Positions 35,251-45,479 of a stretch of 64,000 nt of DNA are shown in pieces. The notes beneath the pieces were generated by a model that did not search any database, was not told the DNA's origin, and was given only the letters and a program-made list of their open reading frames with translations. A program made the translations under genes and the position numbers. This stretch comes from Ligula intestinalis. Taxonomy: Eukaryota; Platyhelminthes; Cestoda; Diphyllobothriidea; Diphyllobothriidae. The stretch is from assembly GCA_036362985.1 (NCBI GenBank), contig JAYGXS010000005.1:31892068-31956067 (forward strand), written 5' to 3'. Each line of letters starts with the position of its first letter. The first letter of the stretch is position 1.

Positions 35251-36963
35251 AATACAAGTGAACATGCGAGACCCAGGAACTAATTCAGAAGAAGATGACT
35301 CGATCGCTGGGACAAACCTCTCCGACTCATCGTGCCCCTGAAAGGCACTCCTACATACGGACTAGCAACGTGGCTATTTCGGTGTCTCAAATTTCTGACT
35401 GGTGATTCGGAGACCACAATTTTTGGAGAAATTTAAAGGGGTAAGTCTCCTGCCATGTGACATAATGGTTTCCTTTGAGGTCACGTCTCTTTTTACTTCT
35501 TTCCCTCAAGATCTGGCAGTCCAGACCGTCGGCCTACTCTTACGAAGCAAATACGATGAGACGGAGAATCGCCTTGGACGTGCCCAAATCCTTCAGCTCC
35601 TGAAGTTCCGTCTCAGGACGTACTTCACGTTTGACGAAACAACCTAGGAGCAGGTGAACAGGACACCAATGGTTTAACCGATTTCAGGACTGATAGCCGA
35701 GGTGGTCCTACAACGGCTGGAGTCGCTGGTCTTCCAGCACCAGAGACCGAAATTCTGGGCGCGGTCTATGGATGACACCTTCATCGTCATCGAACATGAT
35801 GAGGTGCCTACGTTCAAGAAACGCTTGAACAGCGTCTTCCCAGGCATCCAATTTACGATGAAGGGGGAAGAGAACAACCAACTGGCCTTCCTTGATGTCC
35901 TAGTCTGTCGCAAAGATTGTGGTGGCCTAAAGACTAAAGTATTCAAGAAAGTGACAAACACGATGCAAGTACTGAGTTACAACAGCAACCACACAACCAG
36001 CCGCAAACAAAGTTGTGTAAGGACGTTCTATCGGCATGTTGAGACACACTGCAGCGAACCAGAAGCTAAAGTTACCGAGGTACAGTACCCTCTACGGGTG
36101 TTCAGAGAAAATGGCTACCCGCGCAACTTCTTCAACCGGTGCGTACGTAAGCGAGATGGCCAACAAAGACGCACCGACTGAAAAATTTGGCGAGCGATGC
36201 CATACCTCAAAAACGGCTCGGAGGCTATCAGCCGCCTTCTCGCACCACTTGGAATGGGAGTCGCACACAGGCCAGAAGCAACCATAAGGCGTCAGATAAT
36301 GAAACCGAAAGACCCACTGCCACGGCAAGAAACATCTGGAGTCGTCTACAGGATCTGGTGCAGTTGCGGGCAAAGCAGCTTTTCGGAGAAACTGGCAGGC
36401 TCCTCAAGACGCGAGTTACCAAACACGCGGCAGCAGTGCGGCAAAATGATGCCACAAATTCAGATTTTATGAGGCCAATATTCTCGCAAGAAGGGACAAT
36501 CGGGTGAGCCGAGAATTACTTTAGTCACGGTTCACGGGCCCCCAATCCATCAACAAATGCAACGATTTGTCCAATCCCTATTTGGCGCTGAGATCCAATT
36601 GGGCCAAAGCAAGTCGCCGCTTGGGGAACGGACAGGCCACCCCTTCACCCTATACCAGTAGCGGTGGGCCAGCTGACCGGGCAATCATCACGCCCGAGTC
36701 CACAACACGTGAATAAAGGTCAGCAGGTCAGGGCCCACATGCCGCTCAACAGACCACCAATACTCAAAAAGGTAATTATGGTTTATTGCCGTCGTATGTT
36801 CCCAGTGATTACTGTGTCCTTTGAGTACTGCAACTTCCTGTCTATGTGTTACCCTATCTGCTATTGCTCTCTGACTATGTCTCTGATGACGAATCCGCGA
36901 CGGATTTTGAAGCGTCAGGCGAATAAAAGTATTGTCCCAGCGTTCGAGTCGTCTTCTTCTTCT
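35251..36963 (+). mobile_element. Penelope-like element, family A (A3), RT + GIY-YIG, broken
   Basis: Bounded by a 13-bp duplication, CAGTGATTTTTCT at 35238-35250 and 36964-36976. The first 70 bp is an inverted piece of the 3' tail. Plus-strand coding: RT fingers/palm (TPTYGLATWLFR; IMVSFEVTSLFTSFPQDLAV), then SMDDTFIVIE where PLE RTs have YVDD, then QLAFLDVLVCRKDCGGLKT. GIY-YIG: GVVYRIWCSCGQSSFSEKLA, with the YVGET part changed. Stops at about 35646, 35678 and 36180 and a frameshift before 36200 break it. A ribozyme-bearing tail closes the element. Confidence 0.85.
36878..36921 (+). ncRNA. Hammerhead ribozyme, right tail of A3
   Basis: CUGAUGA at 36883-36889, stem II AATCCG-CGA-CGGATT, then GAAG (A15.1 changed to G), CGUC and stem I pairs UGUCU with AGGCG. 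The change at 15.1 still allows a G-U pair. Otherwise intact. Confidence 0.65.
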
Positions 36964-36979
36964 CAGTGATTTTTCTGGA

Positions 36980-38390
36980 TTCCTTTATGAGTAAACTGCT
37001 TATGGATGCAATCCTTCGTGAAGGAGTATACAACTATTAGACAAGCTCTGTTAACTGTCCCCTTCGGGATTACAGATGAACAGGCCAATCCAGGTAGATA
37101 GACACGTACGGATCGTGTTACATTGTTTGATGTACTGTTAAGTATTAGGCCCATCGGCACAATCGACACGGTAATTTGAAAACTTCAAATATGGCTTAAC
37201 CGTAGGATCTGCAAGCGCTGACTACCCCCTGGTGTCATAAATTACCTGAGGTGCGGTTCTCCGACTAAGAGCCGATAGATTAATAAAGCGGACATCTCGC
37301 TTTGAGCAATTTTAAATGCCCGCGTAGACAGCTTGATCCATTAAAAGGCGAGAAAACGGATGTGTCGACTCCTCATTACGTCTCTGATAAAACCTCAGCG
37401 AGTAAACGCTTGGACGCGAACTAACAAGCCATTATAGCAATAAGAACAGTGAAATGCCGATCAGGTGACATGCAGCCATTGGACAATTGCATCCCACTAC
37501 TACTGCAGCACACCTCTGTAGGTCTCCCTCTTTCTCAGGCATAGTTTAGTAGTCTCGGGCAAAGAAGGCTCACACTTCTTCAGGATTACCATCACCTCGT
37601 TTGTGGCCTTAGTTCAACTGAGCAATCCCACTACATGATTTAATTCCTTCATTTGCAACTTCTTGATTGACTAAAAAAGCGCAGTTTGCGAGTAACATCC
37701 CAACTGATTCCACCATGGATAAGTGTACTTGTATTCCAAAAAAATTCTCTAGGTAGGACCAGTGATGGACGAAATAATACAGCCTAAAAACCTACAATTT
37801 AAGGCTCGGGTAAGAGCACATTTTACCTAAGAAACTCGTGACCACTAGTGAGCATGCTGAGCGGTACTTAAAGTTAATTGCAGGTCCTATACTAAATTGA
37901 TTGTTTGCTCATTCTCGGAATGGTAAAGCGCGTTATATAATTTACAGGTTGGCCTATTTTGCGAGGATAGAACGGCAAATAGGAAGACCACCGGCGAAAA
38001 ATAATCAAGAATTTGTGAATTACCTTAACGCATCCGCAGATTGCAAGTGCCAAGCAACCCACCCTCAAGTGCAGCCCACAGGCAACGCAGTGAGGCCCAA
38101 AGGGAGCTATGGCACCCAACACTCGTGTTGTATTAAATGATATGGTGATAAGTGCCAGCGTCCAGACCTCTTTCTCAACATCTTATCTCAATTATACTGC
38201 CAACGGTACCTATTTTCACTCAGTCCAACCAATACTGACACGGCATACGCATTTGCCGTCGAAGTACAACTCAACCTGGCTCACTCATGCTAGCCACATC
38301 CGTCCAGATTGTTCGCAACCCTACCATTAGAACATATCTCATCCACTTAATTAAATTTTTCTTCCCTTGTTCGGATTCTTTCATCATCCA
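36980..38390. other. No confident feature
   Basis: Short frames only (for example 37901-38140 plus and 37892-38122 minus overlap). No shared repeats noticed. Confidence 0.3.
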
Positions 38391-38394
38391 AACT

Positions 38395-38815
38395 CTGGTC
38401 TGCAAAGAGAGCATCTGCAGTGACCTCCCACGCCATGACATGCATGAAGTCACATGATTGTGGTTCTCCGCTTGCCTCTGAGGCCAGTGCAAAACTCTGC
38501 GCGAACGCTTACATCACTCGCACACATCAACGCCTGCCCTCCGGTCTGGCCAATCACCTCCCTGTGATTTACTCATATGGGACCTTGCTGCGACAATTGC
38601 CAGGCTCAGACTACTTACTTACCAGGCTCAGACACTTCGGATACGGCCTTGCTCAGGTGTAGACCTATTCTCTTCCGATAGTCAACTTCCTCCTACCTAT
38701 TGTTCACTCATTCTGTGCAAATTAAACTTGTCGCCTCATCTGGCATCCCCCTGCTTCGCTCCCACAAAGAGCCGGGCCTGAAGGTCGCAATAGCAAAGGT
38801 TTAACTTGACCTACT
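38395..38815 (+). repeat. Dispersed repeat D, copy 5
   Basis: Matches copy 3 in order: CACGCCATGACATGC, GTCACATGATTG, GTCTGGCCAATCACCTCCCT, and the end GAGCCGGGCCTGAAGGTCGC. It contains a small internal tandem duplication (CAGGCTCAGACTACTTACTTAC-type, 38600-38635). Confidence 0.65.
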
Positions 38816-38989
38816 GCGATAGCAATGCTTCATTTCAAACAAATCGCTGATTGAATTCTGGATGAGGTTTTCCATTATTTTTACTGTTAGCTAATTCTTG
38901 TGAAGTCTTTGCGTTCCATGCACCGAGGATTCCGACATGTCCCTTGCCATATCGAAGCCTATCAGCATTCTCTACTGCCATTTCTGCTA

Positions 38990-39003
38990 AAATTACTCAG
39001 GTG
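38990..39003. repeat. Target-site duplication (left) of PLE B2
   Basis: AAATTACTCAGGTG; the right copy at 41212-41225 is AAATTACTTAGGTG, one mismatch in 14. Confidence 0.6.
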
Positions 39004-39005
39004 AA

Positions 39006-39046
39006 ATGGCTAAGATACGTTTGTTTTCGAAAATTCTCATCAGTCC
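39006..39046 (-). ncRNA. Hammerhead ribozyme, left tail of B2
   Basis: Minus strand: CUGAUGA at 39043-39037, stem II GAA-UU-UUC, GAAA, then stem III AACA/UCUU (one mismatch) around AACGUA. Mirror copy of the right-tail ribozyme. Confidence 0.6.
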
Positions 39047-39219
39047 TTTACATTTATATGGCAATTTAGTAAATGAACTATGCGGGTTGGTAGAAAAATA
39101 GAGCTGTTGTCAGGACAAGGGGAATGGGGGGAGGAACGGGGGGTCAAAATCTGCTCAGCATTAGGGGGACCTGGTAGTCGGCTGAGGTGTTAAGCTGCTG
39201 GCTGTTGGATTAGCAGCTT

Positions 39220-40200
39220 TTGACCTTGGTAACTGCGGCACACCTTGAGAAATTGAAACTCCTCCTGCAGAATAAAGATATACTTAGCAGGAGGCCAGAC
39301 AAGGGAACGGGCGTTGTTCTAATGGACAGAACAGATTACATTGCGAAAATGCAATCCATTCTGTCAGACAAAGACAAGTTTAGCAAGGCAGAAAAGGAGA
39401 AAGATAACACTGATGCGGTTGAAACGCAGCTGACTGACTGTCTGAAAAGACTTCAAAATGACGAAATCATAAGCAAATACGAATTAGAACGTCTCCGCCC
39501 CGTTGGCACGCACATACCTCGACCGTACGGTTAACCGAAGATCCACAAAGATGGCGTACCCGTTCGTCTCATCCTAGATATGAGAAATTCGCCATACCAT
39601 CCGACAGCGAAATGGCTAGCGGACAAACTTAAACCCATACAGAGTCAGCTAGCCCCACACAGTCTCCAAGATACCTTCGAATTCGTATACGGTGTGAAAG
39701 AGGTCGACCTGAACAGCAAAGTGATGTTCTCACTGGATGTCTCTTCCCTGTTCACAAACGTGCCAGTCACAAAAACAGCAGAATAAATTGTGAATTCATT
39801 AGTTCAAATCACCAGGACATAGGAGTGCCAGAAAATGCACTCAAGGAATTGCTAATAAAATGCATCCTGAATGTACAGTTCCTTTTTGACAACAACATGT
39901 ACAGACAATTGGATGGAGTAGCTATGGGCTCGCCCCTGGGTCCACATCTAGCAAATATATTCATGGGCAAACTAGAGGCTACGCAACTTAGCCAACAGAT
40001 AAATAACCTGACGTACTACAGACGTTAGGTAGATGATTTATTCGCGGTTGCATCAGACCAAACCATCCTGTCAGCTCTACTGAATATAGTGAATCAGGTG
40101 CACCAGTCTATTAAGTTTACAGCAGAAGAAGAACAATCTGGATCGCTTCCATTCCTTGATGTAATACTGAGTAAAAGGGCTGATGCGATATTCAAAGGAG
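39220..40200 (+). pseudogene. B2 reverse transcriptase region
   Basis: About 325 codons in three open pieces. PLE RTs resemble telomerase RT and make cDNA at a nicked target. Visible landmarks are KIHK (39540s), the motif-A region FSLDVSSLFTNVP with its Asp, QLDGVAMGSPLGP (motif B) and VDD (motif C). Two stops sit exactly where canonical PLEs have L of YGLPKIHK and Y of YVDD, so only point mutations separate this copy from an open frame here. Confidence 0.85.
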
Positions 40201-40288
40201 GGTAAATCGTAAGAAGACGTGGTCCGGGCAATGCATCCATTTTGCTATCTTCATACCGTTAAACTTCAAACGCAATTTAATATGATGT

Positions 40289-40807
40289 TTGACGCAAAGG
40301 CCAAAAAGGATCTGCTCAAATGATAGCATAGAAGAGGAGCTAAAGACTATTGAAGGCGTGTTTCGACAAAACGGGCATCCTTGTCGATTTTTCACCAAGA
40401 ACACGGCTGGAAAGCTACCAAAACCCGCAGTGACAACCGCAGAGAAGAAGCAAATATTCATCAGGGTCCCATTTCAAGGGGACGGACCAAGCCAACTCCT
40501 AAGGAGGCGCCTGAGTCAAGCTGTAGCAACCACCCTCCCAGCAGCCAACGCCCATGTACTGTTATCGACGACTCCAATCCTATACGAAGAGATCAAAGAC
40601 AAACTGCCAGCCCAGACCACCTCTATGTGCATATATTCATGTACATGCTCCTGTGGGGTGGGATATATTGGTGGCACGAGCTGGCGTTTGTCCAAGAGAG
40701 TACGAGAACATATTCCAGCATGGTTAGGAAAGGGTCAACTAGAGGGTGTAAATAGTTCCATTCTAGCGCACCTGGTAGACTCAGACCGTCGGGTGGATGC
40801 CAAATAG
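40289..40807 (+). pseudogene. B2 GIY-YIG endonuclease region
   Basis: 172 open codons: linker KTIEGVFRQNGHPCRFFTKN, FQGDGPSQLLRRRLSQAVAT, then the nuclease core MCIYSCTCSCGVGYIGGTSW with the YIG motif, RLSKRVREHIPAWL and SSILAHLVDSDRRVD. A stop at 40804 precedes the final C-terminal part (GQRLLATAEAAAIRL in the next frame, 40850s). The core is better kept than that of B1. Confidence 0.8.
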
Positions 40808-41134
40808 GCCTTCCGAGTGATCTATAGGGTACCCTCAGGCTACTCAAAATTTCTTGGACAGCGTCTGTTGGCTACGGCAGAAGCGGCCGCCATCAGGCTA
40901 CGCCAACCGATCCTGTGCACCCAAGAGAATTTCGTCGCGGCGCCGCAGTTACCATGGTCAAAAGCTGCTAATCCAACAGCCAGCAGCTTAACACCTCAGC
41001 CGACTACCAGTTCCCCCTAATGCTGGGCAGATTTTGACCCCCCGTTCCTCCCCCCATTCCCCTTGTCCTGAAAACAGTTCTATTTTTCTACCAACCCGCA
41101 TAGTTCATTTACTAAATTGTCATATAAATGTAAA

Positions 41135-41173
41135 GGCCTGATGAGAATTATCGAAAACAAACGTATGTTCGTC
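41135..41173 (+). ncRNA. Hammerhead ribozyme, right tail of B2, intact core
   Basis: All three helices can be drawn: stem I GGC (41135-41137) with GTC (41171-41173); CUGAUGA 41138-41144; stem II GAA/UUAUC with one weak pair; GAAA 41153-41156; stem III AACA/UGUU capped by AACGUA; cleavage expected after C41170 (UUC). Unlike family A, stem III is four pairs plus a loop, so it could fold as a monomer. Confidence 0.7.
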
Positions 41174-41225
41174 ATTATATCTTCTGATCTTTTCAATGGG
41201 AATTGTCGCAGAAATTACTTAGGTG

Positions 41226-41985
41226 CCAAGGGGACAGAAATACAGAAGCTATGACTTCAACTGTCTCTGCCATAGATATTCACTTAAGCGCAAATATACG
41301 GAATCCTGCATCATCTATGAAGTTCTATCCTTGTCATTTTTGCTAAACATCTTTCAAAATGAAAGGCATTCCTCTATCTCTCTCCCTCATCATTGAATTA
41401 TTTATGATAGAATTTCTAGGGAGATCTCAAAATTCGGCCTGACGGTTGAGAAACGATTGCTTTGAGGGAAGGTTCCACTCCGGTAATGCGTTCATCAAAA
41501 TTTCTTCTGTCTTTCATGAACTGCACACCTAGTCCGGCGTGTTAAGCTGTGGCGGCTCTGAGATCAGTCCTTGCGCTGACAAGTTTTCGTCGCTGTCAGA
41601 TTTTGCGTTGCCGCCCGTGCCCTTGGCCGACTGGCTGCAAGCTGCACATGACTCACTCCGCGTAGGCAAGCATGTGCCAAGGCTCACCAGCGCCGACGAG
41701 TATACATGCATCGGTCGCCTACGCCTAGTAGGATAATTCTCCCAGAGCAGACGTACTCAGAGCTCACGGTCTATGATTTTTTAGTGTACGCCAGTACCGG
41801 CCAGACTTGTGTCCAGCTCCGATACATTAAAGGTGCTACATTCCGATTATAGAGATCCGGTACCCGGTTCCGTCGATGGGCAAAACAAAACCTGCTTTGA
41901 ATGCTGCAAACCGCGAAACAAAAAACAGCCCCTTATTTTGACCGCGGGGACAACCCTCCTGGAGGACGCGTTGGTTCTGTTGAAC
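41226..41985. other. Spacer with a repeat-D fragment
   Basis: 41640-41735 matches the start of repeat D copy 4 (GACTCACTCCGCGTAGGCAAGC versus GACTCACTCCATATAGGCAAGC). Otherwise nothing recognised. Confidence 0.4.
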
Positions 41986-41994
41986 AGTCTAGAG

Positions 41995-44259
41995 CAGGGG
42001 TTGACAACCTTTTTTAACTCAGAGAGCCAAGAAAGCAAATATTTGGAAATATATTTCAGAAAGAGCCATAAAGTATATTTTAAAATGAAATTCTACTAAG
42101 TGTGAGTACAAGAAGCCTTCCAACTTCCTCCAGCAGTGTTTTAAACGGTCGATCATTTGAGGCTCGGGCAACAATAAAGTTAATCATACGAATGATCAGT
42201 GACATCATTTCGCTAAGCTGCCCATCACATATCTGAGCACAAAAAGCTTCCTGGTGTACAATGAAATGGAAGCTAAGAATGGATCTATTTTCATATTCAC
42301 AGAGAAGTGCCACAAATAATTTTTTTTCCCGCTATACAGGGAGTACCATCAGTACACACTCAGATAATTTTATCCATTGGTAGTTTTTTTCTTGAGCGAA
42401 CTCCATGAAAGACTTGAATAAATCCCCACCTCTGGTGGACCCTTTTATTGGCAAAACAGCCAAATTTTCTTCGCGCAGTGTATCACCAGCAGCATATCTT
42501 GCAATCAAACTGAACTGCGCCAAATGGCTTACGTCTGTTGACTTATCCAAACCCAGGGAAAAGAACGGCGCTGCATTTATGTCTTTCACTTGCGTTTCCT
42601 CCACGTGGGTTGCCGCCATGATGGTACGCTCATGAACATTTTTTGCCGACAAAGGCATGTCTTGTATCCGTTTAATTATGTTCTCTTTGTTAGAAGGTTC
42701 ATCAAAATTTTATCGGCTACATTCAGCATGAAAGTTTGAGCATATCCGCCATCCGTGAATGTTTTTCCGTTCCTAAATATTGCTAAAGATCCAGCAAAGC
42801 TCGCGGAGTTATGGTCACCTTGCTAGGTCCACACGCGGAGTTGCTTTTGGCTGGTTTGCATCCTGCTCATTAGCTCTTGGCATGCTTTCTTTCGGCTACC
42901 TCCCGCAGGGTATTTTGATGCAAACGTATCATGGCGTATGATGAAATGGCGCTTTATATTCGACCGTTTCATCGATATAATCGTGTCATTGCAAATAGAA
43001 CACACCGCATAATCCGCTCTCTGCACAAAGGCGCATTATTCGGCCCATTCGTCCTGAAATGTACGATACTCCTCATTCCTTTATTGTTTCGCCATATTCT
43101 TTGCTGCAGAGGTTAACTTTGGGCAAGTGAGAGAGTGTAGCGTTCAAAGACGTGCTATCCGTCTGATGAAAGAAAGCAATCAGATGTTAGGATCGACGTA
43201 TTAGTCCACAAGGCTACTGTTCGTGAATGGATTGTTTGCTCCGGCTGGAAGATATAAACATGAGGCACTATATCTAATGAAGTCGGCTGGCCTATGCGTG
43301 TAAGTTAGCCTTGTCTGCCAGCGTGACCTTGAACAAGCTGAGGTCAAGTCTGCGGGCTGAAGGTGCTTTAGTAGAGCGTCTGTTATTTAGCGAGCTTGTC
43401 GCCGCTGTTGAGAGGCAGGAAAAAATGGAAGCAATTGTTGTCGGCAGTCCGGAAAGGAACCAGCCAGGTCAAACCTAGGGGTGCCGAAACTCCAGAAATT
43501 GGTCGAGATTAAATTGATTCTAATATGCTTATCGGTGGCGGCACGTCATTGGAGGTGGACGGCTACAATGCGTGTCCCCTTCCTCCCTTCGTTCTCCAAG
43601 ACCCGCTGTCTCAGAGTCATGCGTTCCCACAAACAACTATTCTAATGCTCTCTTGCACTGACAACCCCGTCCCTGAGGTTTGACCTCGCAGCTGCGTCTG
43701 GGAGACCGGTAACAGCTGCGCGAGCGTCCCCTTTCCTTCGGTTTTCTGGTGGCCCAGAGACCGCCGCCCTGGCGACCGCAGTTTATTCAGTCACACACAC
43801 ACACATGCGCGTTCAAGTACCTAAGGGCCATTTAAATATCCCGCCCCTCGCCCGATGCAGCAAAGATCTCTGCAGGCGACATCCCCTCGGCAATCGCACG
43901 ACACTAATAACAGGAAAATTGAACATGCTCCACAATCCTAATGAATCAGCTGTCATCACTGTCTGAAGCCCTCTCAGGTCTGACTGGGCGCAATCAACAC
44001 TAGCCTTGGCTTCGCCAGTGGTTATTGCCACCTGGGAGAGCAATTGGGAGTGCTGCACATAATAAATCACTCCTTCTGGTGACTTCTCTTAACTTCAAAC
44101 CTGGGATTTGGCCTGATGATTGTAGTGATCCGAGTACAACCCATTTCTTAGACGCCTAAAGAGTAACCAAAGCCATAAAATCTGAAGTTTCTGAAAGAGC
44201 CATACGCGATCATCAAAAGAGCCATATATGGCTCGCGAGCCATGGGGTGCTGACCCCAG
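41995..44259 (-). mobile_element. hAT-superfamily DNA transposon with 8-bp duplication
   Basis: Exact 8-bp duplication GTCTAGAG at 41987-41994 and 44260-44267. Terminal inverted ends CAGGGGTTGACAACC (left) and CTGGGGTCAGCACCC (right, reverse complement), 10 of 15 matching, typical of hAT ends. Subterminal AAGAGCCATA / GAGCCATATATGGCTC motifs occur at both sides. Internal transposase relic on the minus strand (42080-43026). The right part (43030-44200) has no transposase sequence and includes a (CA)n run at 43794-43806. Confidence 0.85.
42080..43026 (-). pseudogene. hAT transposase (SCAND3/ZBED-like), broken
   Basis: Frame 1 (43026-42823) has a BED-type zinc finger, CSICNDTIISMKRSNIKRH with a further H five residues on. 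Frame 2 (42658-42332) has PLSAKNVHERTIMAATHVEE and FFSLGLDKSTDVSHLAQF, which contains the first catalytic Asp region (D-x-STD), then LPIKGSTRGGDLF. Frame 3 (42313-42080) reads FIVHQEAFCAQICDG and FIVARASNDRPFKTLLEEV. The C-terminal hAT dimerisation region is missing. Frameshifts and stops make it inactive. In hosts, related transposases have been domesticated, but nothing here suggests that. Confidence 0.8.
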
Positions 44260-44414
44260 GTCTAGAGGCAAGTAATTGAGAGCATCTTTTCAAAAAAGGA
44301 TCCAGTGGTGACCCACGAGACATAGTTCGGCTTCATTGTGACGGTAAAAATCACTAGCGCCATGGTGCCAAAACGAGCTTAGAAATAGGCGCGAGGCTGC
44401 ACGCAGTGCCGAGT

Positions 44415-44420
44415 TTTATT
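44415..44420 (-). promoter_or_regulatory. Possible poly(A) signal of MFF
   Basis: AATAAA on the minus strand 334 bp past the MFF stop codon; no closer AATAAA was noticed. Position only. Confidence 0.3.
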
Positions 44421-44753
44421 TTTGTCCGTTACTTCAACCTTCAACGTAATTATCAGACACTAGTAACCAGGACGTGCACAACTTGTAAAAAAGGACAAAA
44501 CGAACTGAAGACCCGACCCGACAATTACTACCAGAGGTGAAACCACAAACAGACGAGTTGAACACCCTGATTCTCATTTTTTGCTCTGATTCAGATAAAA
44601 ATGATTTCTACATAAATGAAGGCCACACAAACAACCAGACAGGGGAGTGGGAGAAACTGTACAGCCGGATACAAATACTTCTAATGCAGCAGAGGGGAGG
44701 GGGGAAGGGGGCGGACAAAATAAGGACTATCAAATGGATATGCATGCATCAAC

Positions 44754-45012
44754 TCAAGTACGGAATACAGAGTTACTTAATTTGAGGAGGAAATAGGTGC
44801 TAACAAGGAAGAGAAGGATCAGTTCATGTCGACTCTGCTGTTTGACCTTTGCCTCCAGAGCGGTGATCCGCAGCAGCAGGTCTTGCATCTGCGAATTGAG
44901 GGTTGCTACCGTGGCCACGGCTGCGGCCGTGTCCTCAGCGACTGCTGAGTTGTTGCAGTGCTGCTTCTCCTCACCTCTGACAGTCTCTTCAGCACCATCA
45001 CCGGGGAGAGTA
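44754..45012 (-). CDS. MFF: Mitochondrial fission factor homologue, exon 3 (C-terminal)
   Basis: A strong acceptor (TTTTCTCTCTCGTACACCCAG) ends at 45013. The exon starts in phase 2 and runs 259 nt to TGA at 44756-44754. It encodes an acidic linker, a coiled coil with leucine/isoleucine spacing (LNSQMQDLLLRITALEAKVK), a basic hinge QQSRH, and a single C-terminal membrane segment ELILLFLVSTYFLL followed by KLSNSVFRT. This is the tail-anchor layout of MFF, which recruits the dynamin-like GTPase Drp1 to the mitochondrial and peroxisomal outer membrane. The exon joins exons 1 and 2 in frame. The coiled coil is shorter than in vertebrates. Confidence 0.85.
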
Positions 45013-45397
45013 CTGGGTGTACGAGAGAGAAAACAGAGGGTGTGAATAACAGAAGGAGGCAACGATTCCTCAAAAGTAATACCGCAGTAACAAAAGCCCC
45101 ACTATTGTGCAATACGGGACCGGTGGTAAAAGTGGTTCAATGGGTGGATCAAACCAGGAAAAGAAATAAACATACAAAATTAGAGTGTACAACCTTAAAA
45201 AAATAATAGGAATAATTATGCAAGCAAAAAAATGTTTGGCAGACAATAAGTAAAATTGGAAAAAACAACCAATAGGAAAGTAGAAGTCCGTACCATAAGT
45301 GTGTTTTCCTATCAGGAACCGTTTAGACAAGTGATGCAGTGGCCTCCTGCCCGCACGTCATCAAAAACTACTGAACAAGCCAGAACCCCAGGCCTAC

Positions 45398-45479
45398 CAC
45401 GGGCGGTGGCGATTACGCCCGTGAGAAACAGAAAGATCGACATGAGGGCCATCTCTTGCTCGGCCGTCAGTGTAACCAT
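45398..45479 (-). CDS. Candidate orphan first exon with hydrophobic segment
   Basis: ATG in a strong context (ATCAAAATGG) starts MVTLTAEQEMALMSIFLFLT followed by GVIATARG, then a GT donor (CGTG|GTAGGC) at 45397. Upstream 45480-45600 is CpG-rich and contains repeated GCGCGC, unlike the AT-rich surroundings, as a promoter might be. The peptide looks like a signal-anchor or membrane segment. I do not recognise it, and no second exon was found. It lies inside MFF intron 2 on the same strand. Confidence 0.3.

Larger units (their letters stand above)
39004..41211 (+). mobile_element. Penelope-like element, family B (B2), nearly whole
   Basis: 223-bp near-identical inverted ends (39017-39239 and 40942-41164) enclose the coding region and both carry the ribozyme facing outward. 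Plus-strand coding in order: N-terminal RT region (DKGTGVVLMDRTDYIAKMQS), PKIHKDGVPVRLIL after a stop, VMFSLDVSSLFTNVPV, then AMGSPLGPHLANIFMGKLE, then VDDLFAVA with the first position of YVDD turned into a stop, then SLPFLDVILS and the GIY-YIG domain. Stops at 39532, 39784, 40026, 40203 and 40804 and a frameshift near 40200 leave it unable to make protein. Confidence 0.9.

Noticed and set aside
43813..44070. 85-codon minus-strand ORF as missing part of the hAT transposase
   Set aside because: It lies upstream of the BED finger and shows no transposase motif.
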